NCBI GenBank assembly: GCA_012295275.1
Contig: CM022667.1
Location: forward strand, 11,947,538 to 11,987,537
Reading direction: 5' to 3'
DNA from: Chrysomallon squamiferum
Taxonomy: Eukaryota > Mollusca > Gastropoda > Neomphalida > Peltospiridae
Length of the DNA: 40,000 nucleotides
The notes beneath the pieces are model-generated. The model was not told where the DNA came from, did not search any database, and worked only from the letters and a program-made list of their open reading frames with translations. Positions 12,983 to 25,543 of the stretch are shown one piece after another. The position numbers and the translations under genes were made by a program. The first letter of the stretch is position 1, and each line of letters opens with the position of its first letter.

Positions 12983-13014
<32 letters not shown>
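12323..13014. repeat. T-rich sequence, 80-bp direct duplication, two poly(A) tracts
   Basis: 12323-12720 is T-rich with no gene. 12722-12805 and 12848-12920 are diverged direct copies sharing ATTCTGCATACTTCC, TTAATGTTTT and TTTTCTTTCACGT, separated by poly(A) 12817-12841. A second poly(A) tract lies at 12982-13014. Confidence 0.75.
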
Positions 13015-13016
<2 letters not shown>

Positions 13017-13160
13017 CGGCTAAGAGTAATAAATATGATGTATGTCATGATGACGCGACTTGAAATTTGAAACGGCCTTATAATCTTGTAAAAAATAATA
13101 TCGTGAAATGTATAAAGAATTATATTCAGTCATTTACTCAGTCATTTTATCATGTATGAT

Positions 13161-13425
13161 CCATCTATCTATCTGCCTCTACGTTTCATTTATTCACTTG
13201 CACGTTACGTCTCTACGCCAATCATTTGTCTGTCTTTACGTGTCGTCATCTGCTTGTATTTTTTGTCATTTATCTACCTGTACATTTCATTATCTACTTG
13301 TATAATTTCATCCACGTGCCGGTATATTTCATTTACCTACCTGAATGTTTGATCTTTTCTAACAGTAGGTATCGTCCGATTTGTTGTATGCTTCATCCAT
13401 TTAGCTGTACGTTTTATCTGTCCAT
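13161..13425. repeat. Degenerate 21-bp tandem array
   Basis: Units resembling CATTTATCTACTTGTACGTT are spaced 21 bases between about 13266 and 13350 and are longer and more diverged on each side. Three overlapping open frames across it are shadows of the period. Confidence 0.75.
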
Positions 13426-14232
13426 GTTTAATGAGAAAATCCGATATCGTAGCTCGTTTTGTGAGGCGTGGAAGTGTTAGTTTACACTCAACCTCGCTGC
13501 AAAATCGTATTTATCCTCGTCTGGCCTAGGTTTGTAATAAGCAACTTGAAACGGTTATGTTTTGGGGCTCGTTATTGTCGATAATGCCAATACAGAATCA
13601 GGTGTTTATTTAACTGGTAATAAAAAATACTGCTGTTAATAACGATATCATTAAAATAACAAATAATAATGACTGTGATAATAATAATAATAAAATACGC
13701 ATGATTTCAGTAATTATGACTGTGAAGGATGTTTTTGTATTTTTTACGTGTGTACGTCATTCTGTTGTCTCAAAGCGTATAATTTATTTTTATTTGAAAA
13801 TTTTTTCAGTCTTTCATTGACTGAGGCGAATTATTATTTACTTATTTGTTACACAAACACAGATATATCGATGGCATATCTCTCCTGCTGTCTATGAAAA
13901 ATAAAATTAGTTTTTAACAACAGCAAAATAAAAGAGGGACAAGCCTAGCACTTGTATGAACCAAACAAGTGTGTGAATAATTAAAAGCTTTCCTCTGTTT
14001 TGTTCTGCTTTCAGAATCTGTGCTTTGTTCACATCTTTATTACGACTCAGGAAAGAAGAGAAGAAAAGAAAAATAGACAGAGAAAACGTATCAAGCAATA
14101 AAAAACCCAGTCAAACCTTGCTTACGAATCAGGGTAAAAATAACAGACCCCCCCCCGAAATAAAAGTCAGGAAAAAAGTATCAAGTAAAAGAAACGAGAC
14201 ATTAATATAATTACCTCGTGTAGTATTCTTTA
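13426..14232. other. Intergenic, no gene recognised
   Basis: Unique AT-rich sequence with AAT triplets near 13679-13694 and a short C run near 14150. No exon-like signal. Confidence 0.6.
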
Positions 14233-14380
14233 ATGTATATATGTATATATGAGTATATATGTGTATATATGTACATCTATCTATCTATCTATCTATCGAT
14301 ATATATGTATACATACACATATCTATGTGTGTGTGTGTGTTTATATCTATATCTATATCTATATTTTATTTATTTTATTT
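14233..14380. repeat. TATG, ATCT and TG compound microsatellite
   Basis: Degenerate TATATG, then ATCT tetranucleotides, then TG, then ATATCT hexanucleotides. 14381-14883 is ordinary sequence without a gene. Confidence 0.9.
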
Positions 14381-14881
14381 TTCTCATGTTTATTTGCTTG
14401 TTGATCACTTGGTTTGGTATGTATAAAAAGAAAGAAAAAAAAAAAATGGAAGAGAAAGTATTAAAAAAAAAGAGATAATAATGCATAAAAAAAACCCCAA
14501 CCCTGTCAAACTAGCTGAACTGAATTCTGTATTCATTCGTTTATGTTAAAAATAAACAAGGGTTGACATATTACTACATACAACTAAAGCGATTGTTATC
14601 AGGTAATATGAGCAGCTCATGAGTGTCAGTAGTATGTAATGTCACGCGAACCTACATGTTTGGGATCACTCGGCGTGAACTGTTACGGAGGCCTCCTTCG
14701 CGGTGAGCGAGAACAGAGCACCATGCAACAACGTCAAAAACATTTAGAATTCTTAGCCGGTTAAACGGACATTCTGAGAACACGCGAAAGAACTTTTAGA
14801 GGATGTTCTAACGTCAATATTTAGTACTTCATTACGTCAGTCCTTTAACCTATGATTCTGTCACTAAAATAGCTTTATCTT

Positions 14882-14883
<2 letters not shown>

Positions 14884-14957
<74 letters not shown>

Positions 14958-14959
14958 AA
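14884..14959. repeat. (CA)n plus poly(A)
   Basis: About 26 CA units directly followed by about 24 A. Confidence 0.96.
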
Positions 14960-15460
14960 TTAAAACAAAATTAAATCTCCACTGATTTTGTTGAAAAATT
15001 CACTCATTCAATCAAACATTTTCTTCAGAGGCGCCCCCTTCATTATGAGGGCCCCTTGAAGCTTAAGATTCATTAATTTCATAGTGGATCCGTCACTGAC
15101 AGTGTGTTTGACTAGGGAGAAGTGTGAAGAATTATGTAACAGTAATAACCAAGTGCTGAAGAGCTAGGATGACGTAAAGAAGTAGTAGCTGCAACTTCTA
15201 TGCTGATAATGTAACGCTCGTAAACATGTTGGTCTTCACTGTACTTAAAAGCGGTAATAGAATTTCTACCGTGAGCATGTTGTTAGCAGAAAGGAATACT
15301 TTATATAAACCTTACCATAGAAGGAGGAATGTGCGAATCACTGGCTAGATCAGGTAATAACTCTAAGAATACACAGAGTAGGATAAATCCTGTTAGTAAT
15401 GAAGCTTGAATTCATTGATTGTACACACATTATATAACTGTTTTAAACCCATAGAAATCG
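14960..15460. other. Intergenic, no gene recognised
   Basis: Contains a short G+C patch (GGCGCCCCCTTCATTATGAG, from about 15030) that could be a worn repeat fragment. No coding signal. Confidence 0.5.
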
Positions 15461-15625
15461 TTATAATAATAATAATAATAATATTACATAAACATAACAA
15501 CAACAACAATAATAATAATAATTAATAATAATCATAATAATAACATAATAATAATTAATAATAATAATAATAATAACAACAATAACAAACAAACAAATAA
15601 GTAAATAAATAAATAAATAAATCGT
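15461..15625. repeat. AAT/AAC/AAAT array
   Basis: Interrupted AAT and AAC triplets passing into AAAT tetranucleotides. Confidence 0.93.
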
Positions 15626-16440
15626 ATTTCTAGAGAACGAAGGATATCAAAATCCAAATGGAAAAAAGATATGGCGGAAAGAATAAATCAAAGAAAGAAA
15701 TAAAAAAAACGAAAACACGGTTGGAACTTTAATATCAATGGCATATTAAACAGTAAAAGGAAAAATAAAAAACATATTTACATTTATCTACAATTCAAAA
15801 TGAAAACCTAGTTTTATTAACCGTACGGGTTATTCGCCCAAACTTTCATGAACATATAATTATTTTAAAAATGGTTAAATACTAGAAAAATAAAGAACAA
15901 AAACCTGGAAAACAGTTGCAACTAGAAATACAGAAAACAGAAAAGACACTAGACAAAAAAAAAAAAAAAAAAAAAAAAAAATCAATAAGAAAAAAAAGAC
16001 AACAACTAATGGTGAAGAAACATAATAAATAAAACAAACAAACAAACAAACAAACAAATAAAGAAAGAAAACTAAAAAATTAAGAAAGAAAGAAAATGTC
16101 TTACCTTACTGTAAACTTCTTCCTTCACAGTAAATCTTTAAAATGTTCACTTTTTTTGTATGTGAATTACTAGACCACATCGTGTGCCACTGAGTAAAAC
16201 GGAAACATGATTCAAACCGTCGAATGTGTCGCTTAAAAGGTCAGATTAAAAAAGATACAAAGAACAGACAACACGAGTACAAGAGTTTAGTTTTACAGTC
16301 ATACTTTAGTATGAGCTAATATTAGATCGAACGCAGTATTAAAATGATAAACTTGGAAATAAAAATAAAATAAAATAATAAAAAATTAACAAAAAAACAC
16401 ACACATTTATTCACACCGCCATTGATGTACATTTTAAAAG
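15626..16440. other. A-rich intergenic sequence
   Basis: Strong A bias on the plus strand, with poly(A) at about 15955-15980 and CAAA repeats at about 16034-16060. No gene. Confidence 0.6.
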
Positions 16441-16870
16441 TCGTGTTTCTGGTTAAAGTTAAAAGTGTATGGAGTTAAAAGTGGATTTATTCTGAAGTTA
16501 AAACACAAATACCGGATTGAAAATGAAACGGAGTGTAGAAAATGTATAGGATGGATTCACCGTAGAGTTAAGATTGGATTCACCGTAGCGTTAAGAGTGG
16601 ATTCACTATAGAGTTAAGAGTGGATTCACCAGAGAGCTAAGAGTGGATACACCATAGAGTTAAGATTGGATTCACCGTAGCGTTAAGAGTGGATTCACTA
16701 TAGAGTTAAGAGTGGATTCACCAGAGAGCTAAGAGTGGATTCACCAGAGAGCTAAGAGTGGATACACCATAGAGTTAAGAGTGGATTCACCATACAGTTA
16801 AGAGTGGATTTACCATAGAGTTAAGAGTGGATTCACTATAAAGTTAAGAATGGATTCACTAAAAGCAAAT
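16441..16870. repeat. 23-bp minisatellite with 92-bp higher-order unit
   Basis: About thirteen copies spaced 23 bases between 16551 and 16862, each of the form GGATTCACC.TAGAGTTAAG. Four variants (CCGTAGCG, CTATAGAG, CCAGAGAGC and GGATACACCATAG types) occur twice in the same order, so a four-unit, 92-base block was itself duplicated. Very diverged copies run back to about 16441. Confidence 0.93.
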
Positions 16871-17295
16871 TTACTAGAAATTATGAAAGTGTACAGAGTT
16901 AAAAAATAAAAATAAAATAAAAAATCGATTCAACATAAACTTAACATCAGAACTGGTTTCTGCATAGCATCATAATTAAAAGCAAACAGCAATGGCAAGT
17001 ATTTTAATAATGAATCCGGTTTCGTCATAAAGGCGCAGATCGGTGTTTGTCGACAATATTCGCCCTGACTGAAACATGCTGCTATTTAACAACCAGGATA
17101 TGGCCCACTTTCATGACCTTGTCGCTACTACCTACATTCATAGGGTGAGGAAAAATGATCTCTTTTGTCTATGTGAAAGGTTGGGCAACTTTATATTCAG
17201 TCCATTAATTCAAGGAGAGGTTCTGGAACGCTTCGCTTCCTTGTTATTCGTAGTTGCAATTATTTGAGTGGAATAGCTGAAGTAATATTTGCAGA
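16871..17295. other. Intergenic, no gene recognised
   Basis: Unique sequence. A 63-codon open frame at 17076-17267 has normal composition, but no recognisable domain, no splice context and no similarity I know. Confidence 0.5.
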
Positions 17296-17402
17296 GTGAA
17301 AGCAGCAGCAACAACAACAACAAAAATAACAATAACAACAAAAACAAATGATAATAATATAATAGCAGTTGTAGTAGTAGTAGTAATAATAATAATAATA
17401 AT
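17296..17402. repeat. CAA/AAC, TAG and AAT triplet array
   Basis: Short trinucleotide blocks joined end to end. Confidence 0.92.
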
Positions 17403-17463
17403 TTACCTTTTTTTTTGTTATTGCAGTGTGTGTATATGTGTGTGTGAGAGACTTTTGTTTGTT

Positions 17464-17745
17464 CTGGTGCCGTTACAAATTGTCGTAAGAAAGGACCGTA
17501 GTCTTAAAATTGTCGTAAGAAATGACTGCAGTCTTAAAATTGTCGTAAGAAACGACTGCAGTCTGGTGCCGTTACAAAGTGTCGTAAAAAACGACTGCAG
17601 TCTTAAAATTGTCGTAAGAAACGACTGCAGTCTTAAAATTGTCGTAAGAAATGACTGCAGTCTTCAAATTTACGTAAGAAACGACCGTGGTCTTAAAATT
17701 GTCGTAAGAAACGACCGTGGTCTTAAAATTGTCGTAAGTTACTAC
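17464..17745. repeat. 30-bp minisatellite with hairpin unit
   Basis: Units start at 17481, 17511, 17541, 17581, 17611, 17641, 17671, 17701 and 17731, all 30 bases apart except one 40-base step. Each carries the inverted repeat GTCGT-aagaa-ACGAC, and most carry the perfect 10-base palindrome GACTGCAGTC overlapping it. The long step contains a second copy of CTGGTGCCGTTACAAA, which also stands just before the array (from about 17464). Because 30 is a multiple of three, frames stay open on both strands (KIVVRNDCSL-like repeats on plus). Coding is unlikely but not excluded. Confidence 0.93.
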
Positions 17746-18833
17746 ATGTATAATGACTGGTAATTTGATCACGTAATCGGCAGCTCGTTTCACTATGCAC
17801 TAAAATTCGCACGACCGTGACAACTGCAGGTGTAACAGACGAGGAAACAGAGATTTTACTGTTTGATTTCGTTAGCAGAAAACCTCCTGACTGCGTTCAT
17901 TTTAAAACATTTAAAACAGATAATATTAACCATATGGCTAAGTATTACTACCGATTTGGCATGTTTCGTCTCAGAGATTATGTCCTGCAGACTGTAATCT
18001 TTTTCTTCTCCGTCTTTTTTTTTTTTTTTTTAATTTTCATATGCGTTAGATCCGCAAAAAGCTGTGTAAATATAAAGATGTCAAACCTCGTTCACACTAA
18101 AATCCCTTCTGAGAAGAGAATAATCCGTTGATCACCATGCTTATCTGTTATGGATTCGAAGGCTAGAAAAGTCCGGATTTTTCGTATTACTTTATGGATT
18201 TGCAATGAATAAGATAAACTTTCGACAATCGTTACTTTGTTGTTGCTTTACCCAAGCGATATTTTATGCTTATTGAATTTAGTATCCATATAAGAACTGA
18301 AAATACGATAATGGATTTTTAATGATAAATGTTGGGCCTCGAAGATTAGTCGATAATAACGACAGGCAAAAATAAACTAAAAAAAAAAAATATATATATA
18401 TATAATGTCGGGAAAAAAAAATTAAAACATTTTGTCAAATCATTCGTCTAAAAGAACGACATATTTCGACGCGGAAAAGGGTAAATAAGCTTACAAAAGC
18501 TGTAGAATAAACTCGAAATTACGCGACACTGATTTTTTTTTTTTTTTTTTTTTGCTCTCCTCTGCCATCAGTTATTTCCAGATGAATGACATTCACAGCC
18601 ATACATTTTGTATCATTTTGTTCGTCTTAGATTACACCATCGGAAAAGACTACGCGTTTCATACAAGCTGCTGTAGTCACTTTGAAGGAATGAAAAGAAT
18701 ACTGCCGACTTCAACGTCACGGTTGTTTGGCTTACAATCACTGTAAAATTAGAGGTTCACGGTGCAGGTAATATAATAGTGAATTAGACGTTTGGAGCTT
18801 TGTCCGTCTCTATTTTCTGTATTTATGTTTCTC

Positions 18834-18837
<4 letters not shown>
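17746..18837. other. Intergenic, no gene recognised
   Basis: Ordinary sequence with poly(T) runs near 18015-18030 and 18532-18553 and a short AT run near 18391-18403. No coding signal. Confidence 0.6.
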
Positions 18838-18868
<31 letters not shown>

Positions 18869-18950
18869 GTTGTTGTTGTTGTTGCTGTTGTTGTTATTGT
18901 TGTTACTGTTACTGTTATTATAATCATCATCGTCATCATAATTATTCTAA
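18838..18950. repeat. ATT/GTT trinucleotide array
   Basis: TTA triplets followed by TTG, then degenerate TTACTG and ATCATC triplets. Confidence 0.93.
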
Positions 18951-20020
18951 GAAAAAATGTAATACCACTGTTAAAGACGCCAAACCCTTTGATTAACCGA
19001 TAAAAACAAAACAATAATAAGAATGTAACTGAACAGCACTTGTAACTGTAACCTATGCAATTAACGTCGCAAATCAATGGCTTTAGTGATTTTTTTTTTG
19101 AACGAAACTCTTGTGTGAGCGCTGTGACTGCAGTGAGTTACGGTCGATATTACGATTTCTGTAGACAAAAGCGTTTAATTTACGATTACGTTAGATGCCG
19201 TTGGTTCTAATCAGCTGTGGTTTGTAATTGCAGTTTTCAGTGATCGTAAGTAAAGTGTACATGCTGAAGTCGCCTAATGGAACGAGCTATCGATTACAGT
19301 GGGAAATTACCTGTTCATTATTGTTACTTACGACCCTAGGAGCTGATTTTCAAAAGAAACCTAGAAATCTGATTTCGTTGCACCCCGAGTATTCAGAATA
19401 ATCGTTACTGCATGATCCATGCATGATTTAAATTCTTCTGTGAGTGATATCATTAGTTCAAAAGTTTAATACCAAATCTGAGATTGCCGTGATTATTTGT
19501 TAAAAAAAAAAAAAAAATAAAAATATATTCTTGATCTGTCGAGGTTGAACAAGTCCACTGAAGAAGAAAATAAGAGTTATCCAGACCTCTTTGCTGTTTG
19601 CAATGCTCACCCATAACAGCTGAAACTTCAGGACCCTCAAAACGAAGGTCTACCACTGCATTTTATATGGAGATACAGAACTTACGAATTATTTTCTTTT
19701 ACATATTTCTGCATACGTAGCTGTAAGCAATGGAATTTGTCATGTTTGCATGTTTTCATACACAGCCTGAGTCCTACGACTGACTTATTCAAAGTCGTTG
19801 TGAACATCTTCCTGTATATGGGAAGGCGCGTATAAAAAAAGAAACTTTTTTTCTAATCGATAAGAATAACTCAGCAGGTTTCGTCTTTGACTGTAATAAT
19901 AAAATGATACACTGTCACTAGCAACTGATAACTTCAAAACGTGTTGTCGAACTGGAAACCCGTGTGCTCGTTCTTTCATCCTTTTGTTCAGTCGTTTAAT
20001 TTTTTTTTTCGTTAACTGAT
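18951..20020. other. Intergenic, no gene recognised
   Basis: Balanced-composition sequence with no repeat structure. Short frames, such as the one on the minus strand at 19453-19656, lack any recognisable domain. Confidence 0.55.
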
Positions 20021-20135
20021 TCATTCTTTCGTTCATTCATTCATTCATTCGTTCGGTCATTTATTCTGTTCTTTCATCCATTTCGTTCGTTCATAAGTTC
20101 GTACGTTCATCCACTCAGTGTGTTCGTTCACTCCT
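20021..20135. repeat. Degenerate TTCATTCG array
   Basis: TTCA and TTCG tetranucleotides, regular at 20028-20055 and worn beyond. Confidence 0.85.
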
Positions 20136-20670
20136 AGGTTCACTGATTACAACTGAAACACCGATCAACCTGCACGGCCTGTATTTGTCGACTCCTGTGT
20201 TCTGCTCTGACGTTTATTTTTTTCAACAGTCCTTTAAAACCCACTTGAGATTTGTCAACTTAAATATTTCATAGATGCCACGCCTACAGAATGTGTATCG
20301 CTTTCATGATTCAAGGTAATAAATTAATAATTTCTGAATCTGAGACACACAAAACAGCCGTTAATAAATGTATGTAGAGCTTTTCTTTTGAAGTCTCTAC
20401 GGAACGTGTGGGTGGTGCCCGGGACCAAGTCCTTGATTGTGTAGCCCCAAAGACTCAAGTGTAAGGCCTGTTATAAATATTATGAGAAAGGAATGTATTT
20501 TGAATATGTAAACACAGGTGAAACCTAAAATAAACACTTTATTCGATTTAAACATAAATCAACCAAATTGATTAAGTTCTTTTCTCTGACTGGATGCCTC
20601 ACCCCCAACCATTTGGATGCCCGGGGACACCGCCCCTTCGCCCCTCCCAGCTGGACGCCACAGGTGTGGG
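20136..20670. other. Intergenic with a G+C-rich patch
   Basis: 20592-20670 is clearly richer in G+C than its surroundings and repeats TGGATGCC/TGGACGCC three times. It may be a fragment of a dispersed element. No gene. Confidence 0.5.
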
Positions 20671-20671
20671 T

Positions 20672-20730
20672 ATATTATTTTTTTTTTTTGCGTTTATTTA
20701 TTTAATTTATTTACTTACTTACTTACACAG

Positions 20731-20761
<31 letters not shown>

Positions 20762-20835
20762 TTATTTTATTTTATTTATTTACTTATTTGTTTGATTCTA
20801 TTTTATTTATTACTATTTTAATTTTTTTTTTTTTG
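20672..20835. repeat. T-rich low-complexity tract
   Basis: Long T runs with TTAC and TTTA tetranucleotides. The downstream 20836-21349 is A-rich and without a gene. Confidence 0.9.
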
Positions 20836-21348
20836 CCTGATTAACTAAATATTTCAAAAAAGAAGAAAGAAAAGAGAAGAAAAGAGAAGAAAACAACTAC
20901 CACAAAACAAAACAAAAAACAAAAACAGCAACAACAAAAAAACAACAACACGAAACTAACGACAATAATAGATTTTTTTAGTAACCTCACTCTGTTGTTT
21001 TGTACCAGAATAACATTAGTATCAGTCTACCTTAGATGTTCAACCAACCTTTTATTTTATAATGTTTACTAAAAAACTTGACATTCGGAAATCTTTGTCA
21101 TGCCCCTGATATTTAAGTAAATATTTGTGGATATTAGAGGCATGGTGAAAACGAGTTAAAAAAAAAAAAAAAAAAAAATTTCATGTTAATGACAACATAT
21201 AGACAAATATTTATCTAGCTCTTAAGAATAGAATTATGAATAAAAAATAAAAAAAAAGATAACCATGAAACGTTTATTTTTATTTACTTCTAAAATATTT
21301 ACATCAAACTGAAAACACACGTCACAAAATACCTGACATATTGTCATC

Positions 21349-21349
<1 letters not shown>

Positions 21350-21385
<36 letters not shown>

Positions 21386-21475
21386 TTAATTGACTAACAA
21401 TATCAAAATAATCTTGGCTAGCTTTATCATGAAAACTAAATAAATTTAAATTTCTTATTTATTTCATATGACTAA

Positions 21476-21532
<57 letters not shown>
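21350..21532. repeat. Two (ATT)n arrays
   Basis: ATT triplets at 21350-21386 and 21476-21532 with an AT-rich spacer. Confidence 0.95.
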
Positions 21533-21645
21533 TCGCAAATATTTACTCAGTTCTTACTTTTAGCTTATCATTTCACGGACAAGAACTCTAAAATGGCCTT
21601 AATTTAGCCTCCGTTTCTCTGTCTGTCTGTGTGAGTGTAAACACT

Positions 21646-21646
21646 A

Positions 21647-21730
<84 letters not shown>

Positions 21731-21845
21731 TAATAATAGTAAATAATACATAATAATAACAAATAATAATTAATAATAATAATAACAACACTAAATAATA
21801 ATAATAATACTAATAATAATTATAATAAAAACAACAAATAAATAA
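21646..21845. repeat. (AAT)n array
   Basis: About 28 pure AAT triplets to 21730, then interrupted copies with AAC and AAAT units. Confidence 0.95.
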
Positions 21846-22062
21846 ACAAACAAATAAATGCTACTCTTTCATGTATAGATTCTTGCTTTATATTTGACGT
21901 GAATTTTTCTTGCTTTTGCAACACACGTAACGTACACTGTTACAGCTTGCGGTATCTATAACCAATTTTATAAACGTAAATCAATACACACGAGTTTACG
22001 GTTAGAGTATTCGTTTCAAAACTTATTTTTTTGTGTTTTGTTTTGTAATAACTATTGTTTGA

Positions 22063-22129
<67 letters not shown>

Positions 22130-22149
22130 GTAATAATAATAATAATAAC
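22063..22149. repeat. (AAT)n array
   Basis: Pure AAT triplets to about 22128, then an AGT interruption and further AAT. Confidence 0.95.
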
Positions 22150-22691
22150 TAAAATAATAAAAAGATATCTACAGAATATTAAAATATTTAATACTCACTG
22201 GTTGTAATGGAATTTCACGTCTGTCCTATCTCCTCAGTGGTGTAAACTAAATGATCAACTAGGTAACATATGTTTAAATTATTGTTATCGTTTTAAACGT
22301 TCGCTTCTCATGTTTCATCGATTAATATATTCTGACATTAAAAAAAAAAAACCCCCAAAAACTTAACAACAACAACAAAATAATAATAATTAAGAAAATA
22401 AAAATAAAAGTAATAATAATAAAAAAAATCTACTAATAATAATAATTAAATATATAATTATAATCATCAGAAGAACAAAAAGAATAACAACGACATGATG
22501 ATACATATTTATTATTATTATTATTATATAAATTATAATTAAATTAAATTTTCGAAATAAAATAATGAAATAAATATGGAATAAAAATTATTTAAACGAA
22601 TTGATTAAAGATCAAAACGAGTCCAAAAAAAACGAAAAAATAAATAAATAAAAAATAAAAACAAACATAAACAAGAAAAGTAATTAATAAT

Positions 22692-22731
<40 letters not shown>

Positions 22732-23495
22732 TCACAAAACGAAAAACAGTTGAAACATTTCAATATCACAAACAGAAATTTCATTTATAAATGATTGTTT
22801 TTTTTTTTTCATTTTAATCATTTTGATTATGCAAAATTGGCAGTTTACTGATAGAAATCTAGATGATAAGAAGGATGATTATCATCCTTAAAAACACCTA
22901 AGCAATAACATGTGTTGATTAAAAAACAACAGAGAGGAAACCACAACCTATCTGTATCAAAATATTAAATTAATAAAAGTAAAATCAATAAAAAACGTAA
23001 AAAATAAATAAATTATTAAACTGCATTATAAAACAGAAAAAAGAATGACCGGCAGATCTGTTTTTTGAGATATGTGATATTTACAAAAATTCAATGTAAA
23101 TAATTTGTTACTCTACAAAACTCGAATAGGCAATTACAGAATTTGACAATGTCGTATGTGATTTCAAAAATGTAGTTTTTCTATTGTGTGATGCAAAACA
23201 ATTTCATAATTTTATTTTTATTCTCTTCATTTATAATTTGTTTATTTAGTGAAATGAAAGAGAAACAAACAGTTGTAAAAGAAAAAAAAAATCAAAATGT
23301 CAAATATATGTATATATATAAAACAGGTGTAAGTGGTTTTAAAAAAAACAATGGCAATATTTATATTTTGTTCATTTTTTTTTTTTTTTATCTTCTTTTC
23401 TTTTCAATTAAATTTAATAAGTAACATCTAAATACCGAGATATGCACAAATAAAATGTTTCTTTTTTTATATATATATATTTTTTTATTATTTAC

Positions 23496-23503
<8 letters not shown>
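22150..23503. other. Extremely AT-rich, no gene
   Basis: Mostly A/T with a poly(A) tract at about 22696-22726. A perfect small palindrome, AAGGATGATTATCATCCTT, lies at about 22871-22889. No coding signal. Confidence 0.6.

Positions 23504-23539
<36 letters not shown>
23504..23539. repeat. (AT)n microsatellite
   Basis: About eighteen AT units, with a shorter AT block near 23470-23480. Confidence 0.95.
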
Positions 23540-23541
<2 letters not shown>

Positions 23542-24821
23542 CATTTGTTAAATAGTAAGAATGACCACAGTGTTAAAGATATTTCTAGGTTTTTAAAATT
23601 TATTTATTAACTCTTTCTACATCAGAAGTAAAAATAAAGAGTGTTTTGTACATTTAAGACATTTAAACATTATTTTTAAAACTGAAAAAAAATTTAACAT
23701 GAATTATAACTGGTATATTAGCACAGTATGTAAGTTTTTTAATTTTAAAATACATCACTACAGTTTTTATTATTTTTTTATTTTAAGGTACAGAAAGTCA
23801 ACAAAAATAAATATGAAACTTCAAAAAGGAAGTTTAAAATATGTAAATTTGTGCAGCATAATCACTACTGTATCATAAAAATCGAACCGAAAGTATGAAT
23901 ACTTCAAAATTAATGTTTTATTTGTATTATATACAAATCTTTGCTAATCATAAGGTTTTACAATATATAACATGTTCAGTTTAATTCACTAACACCATAA
24001 TTTTTTCATTTCTTATGCTGCAATGTTATATATATATATTTATATATCTATATGGTTTCTGAGATCTGTATTGAGACCTCTACAAAAAAAAAAAAGTCAT
24101 ATCGAGTATGCGATTACAAAGTAGCATCTACTCAGTCTGTTAGGGATTTGCTCTTTTAACTTTCACATTTATATACAAAAAAAATGATGTAATAAGAGAT
24201 AGCTTCTGTGAATCATTGTGGATATGTTATTTTCATACTTTATCATTATCAAAGAATCATTTCTACAACCAAACAAAACAACCAATCAATTGTGTCTAAA
24301 ATATATTACATCGTTGAAAAAAAAAAAAAAAAAAAATAAAAAAATAAATAAAAAAATAAATAGGTAAAAAAAAAAAAAAAAAAAAAAAAACATGGAAAAA
24401 AAGGAGAAAGACAAATGAATATTCTGACAAAATGTTACTGATATGTGAAGGTGCTATAAAATACATGAAGATAAATATAAATATTTCTGTAAACATCACA
24501 ACTGTTCTCAAATCAAATGTAAATGAATAGCAAAAGACTGCAGTAAAGTAAAAAAAAAATATATATATATATATAAAAAATTAATTGTAAGTTGCAATAA
24601 AAATGTTTTCATGTAAAAAATATTTGAAATAAAATAATAATCAAATCAAATCAAAATTAAACAAATTTTAACTTTTTTGTTCATATCACTAGCAAAGAAA
24701 AAGAAACAAAATGCTATTAGAAATTACAAGGGTAAATATATGTTTGTATTTGTGTGCATGTATGCATGTGTTGGATGTGTGCGCATTTGTGAATGCACTC
24801 AGACACAAACATGCACAAATG

Positions 24822-24824
<3 letters not shown>
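23540..24824. other. Extremely AT-rich, no gene
   Basis: Poly(A) runs near 24317-24337 and 24365-24390 and short AT blocks. Nothing exon-like. Confidence 0.6.

Positions 24825-24902
<78 letters not shown>
24825..24902. repeat. (AT)n(GT)n compound microsatellite
   Basis: About 21 AT units directly followed by about 18 GT units. Confidence 0.97.
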
Positions 24903-24905
<3 letters not shown>

Positions 24906-25486
24906 TGACAAGTTATGATAAAAAAAACTAATGTCTCAAGTTTATACAACTATACATACAATAAGCTTAAAAATGATGCTGATATGATTCTGATATATTC
25001 AATAATTATCGAGATATGGCTTTGTTTTTAAATGACCAGGTCACCAAGACAATGAGACAGAAGAATGACATCAGTTACCATAGCATTAATGACACATTAT
25101 GTAACAAAATGTGATTGGTTTTGCTGTGGTATTAAATAAATTAATAAAATTTTAAGTAGTTTACTGTATAAGTATTCTGGCACAGACTAGATAGAAAAAT
25201 ATGATGTTGTGGCAACCAAATGGTAAATAAAAAAAAAAAAAAAAAATGATGAGTTCATTTTTGATGAAAAAAATATTGAAGTAATGTTAAAGATCAAAGT
25301 GGATTTAGTTTTTGTTTTAGAAATAGAAAGGAACCCAGTTAAACTTTAATAAAAAACAAATTTTTTAAAATATACCTCAGACTTATATTTACTAATATAT
25401 TTTTGTCTTGTGTATATAAAAATAATATTTATTCTTCTCTAATATTACAACTAAACATTTTTTTTATCAATAAATTATTTTAAAAT

Positions 25487-25543
<57 letters not shown>

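Noticed and set aside
17076-17267. 63-codon frame with ordinary composition.
   Set aside because: It lacks family resemblance, splice sites and neighbours that would support a gene.
17464-17745. CRISPR-like array.
   Set aside because: The units are contiguous and alike throughout, with no unique spacers, and the DNA is eukaryotic.
17296-17763. 155-codon frame with KIVVRNDCSL repeats, a possible repeat protein or peptide precursor.
   Set aside because: The 30-bp period keeps frames open on both strands, the frame starts inside triplet repeats, and there is no signal peptide or splice context. Kept only as a minisatellite.
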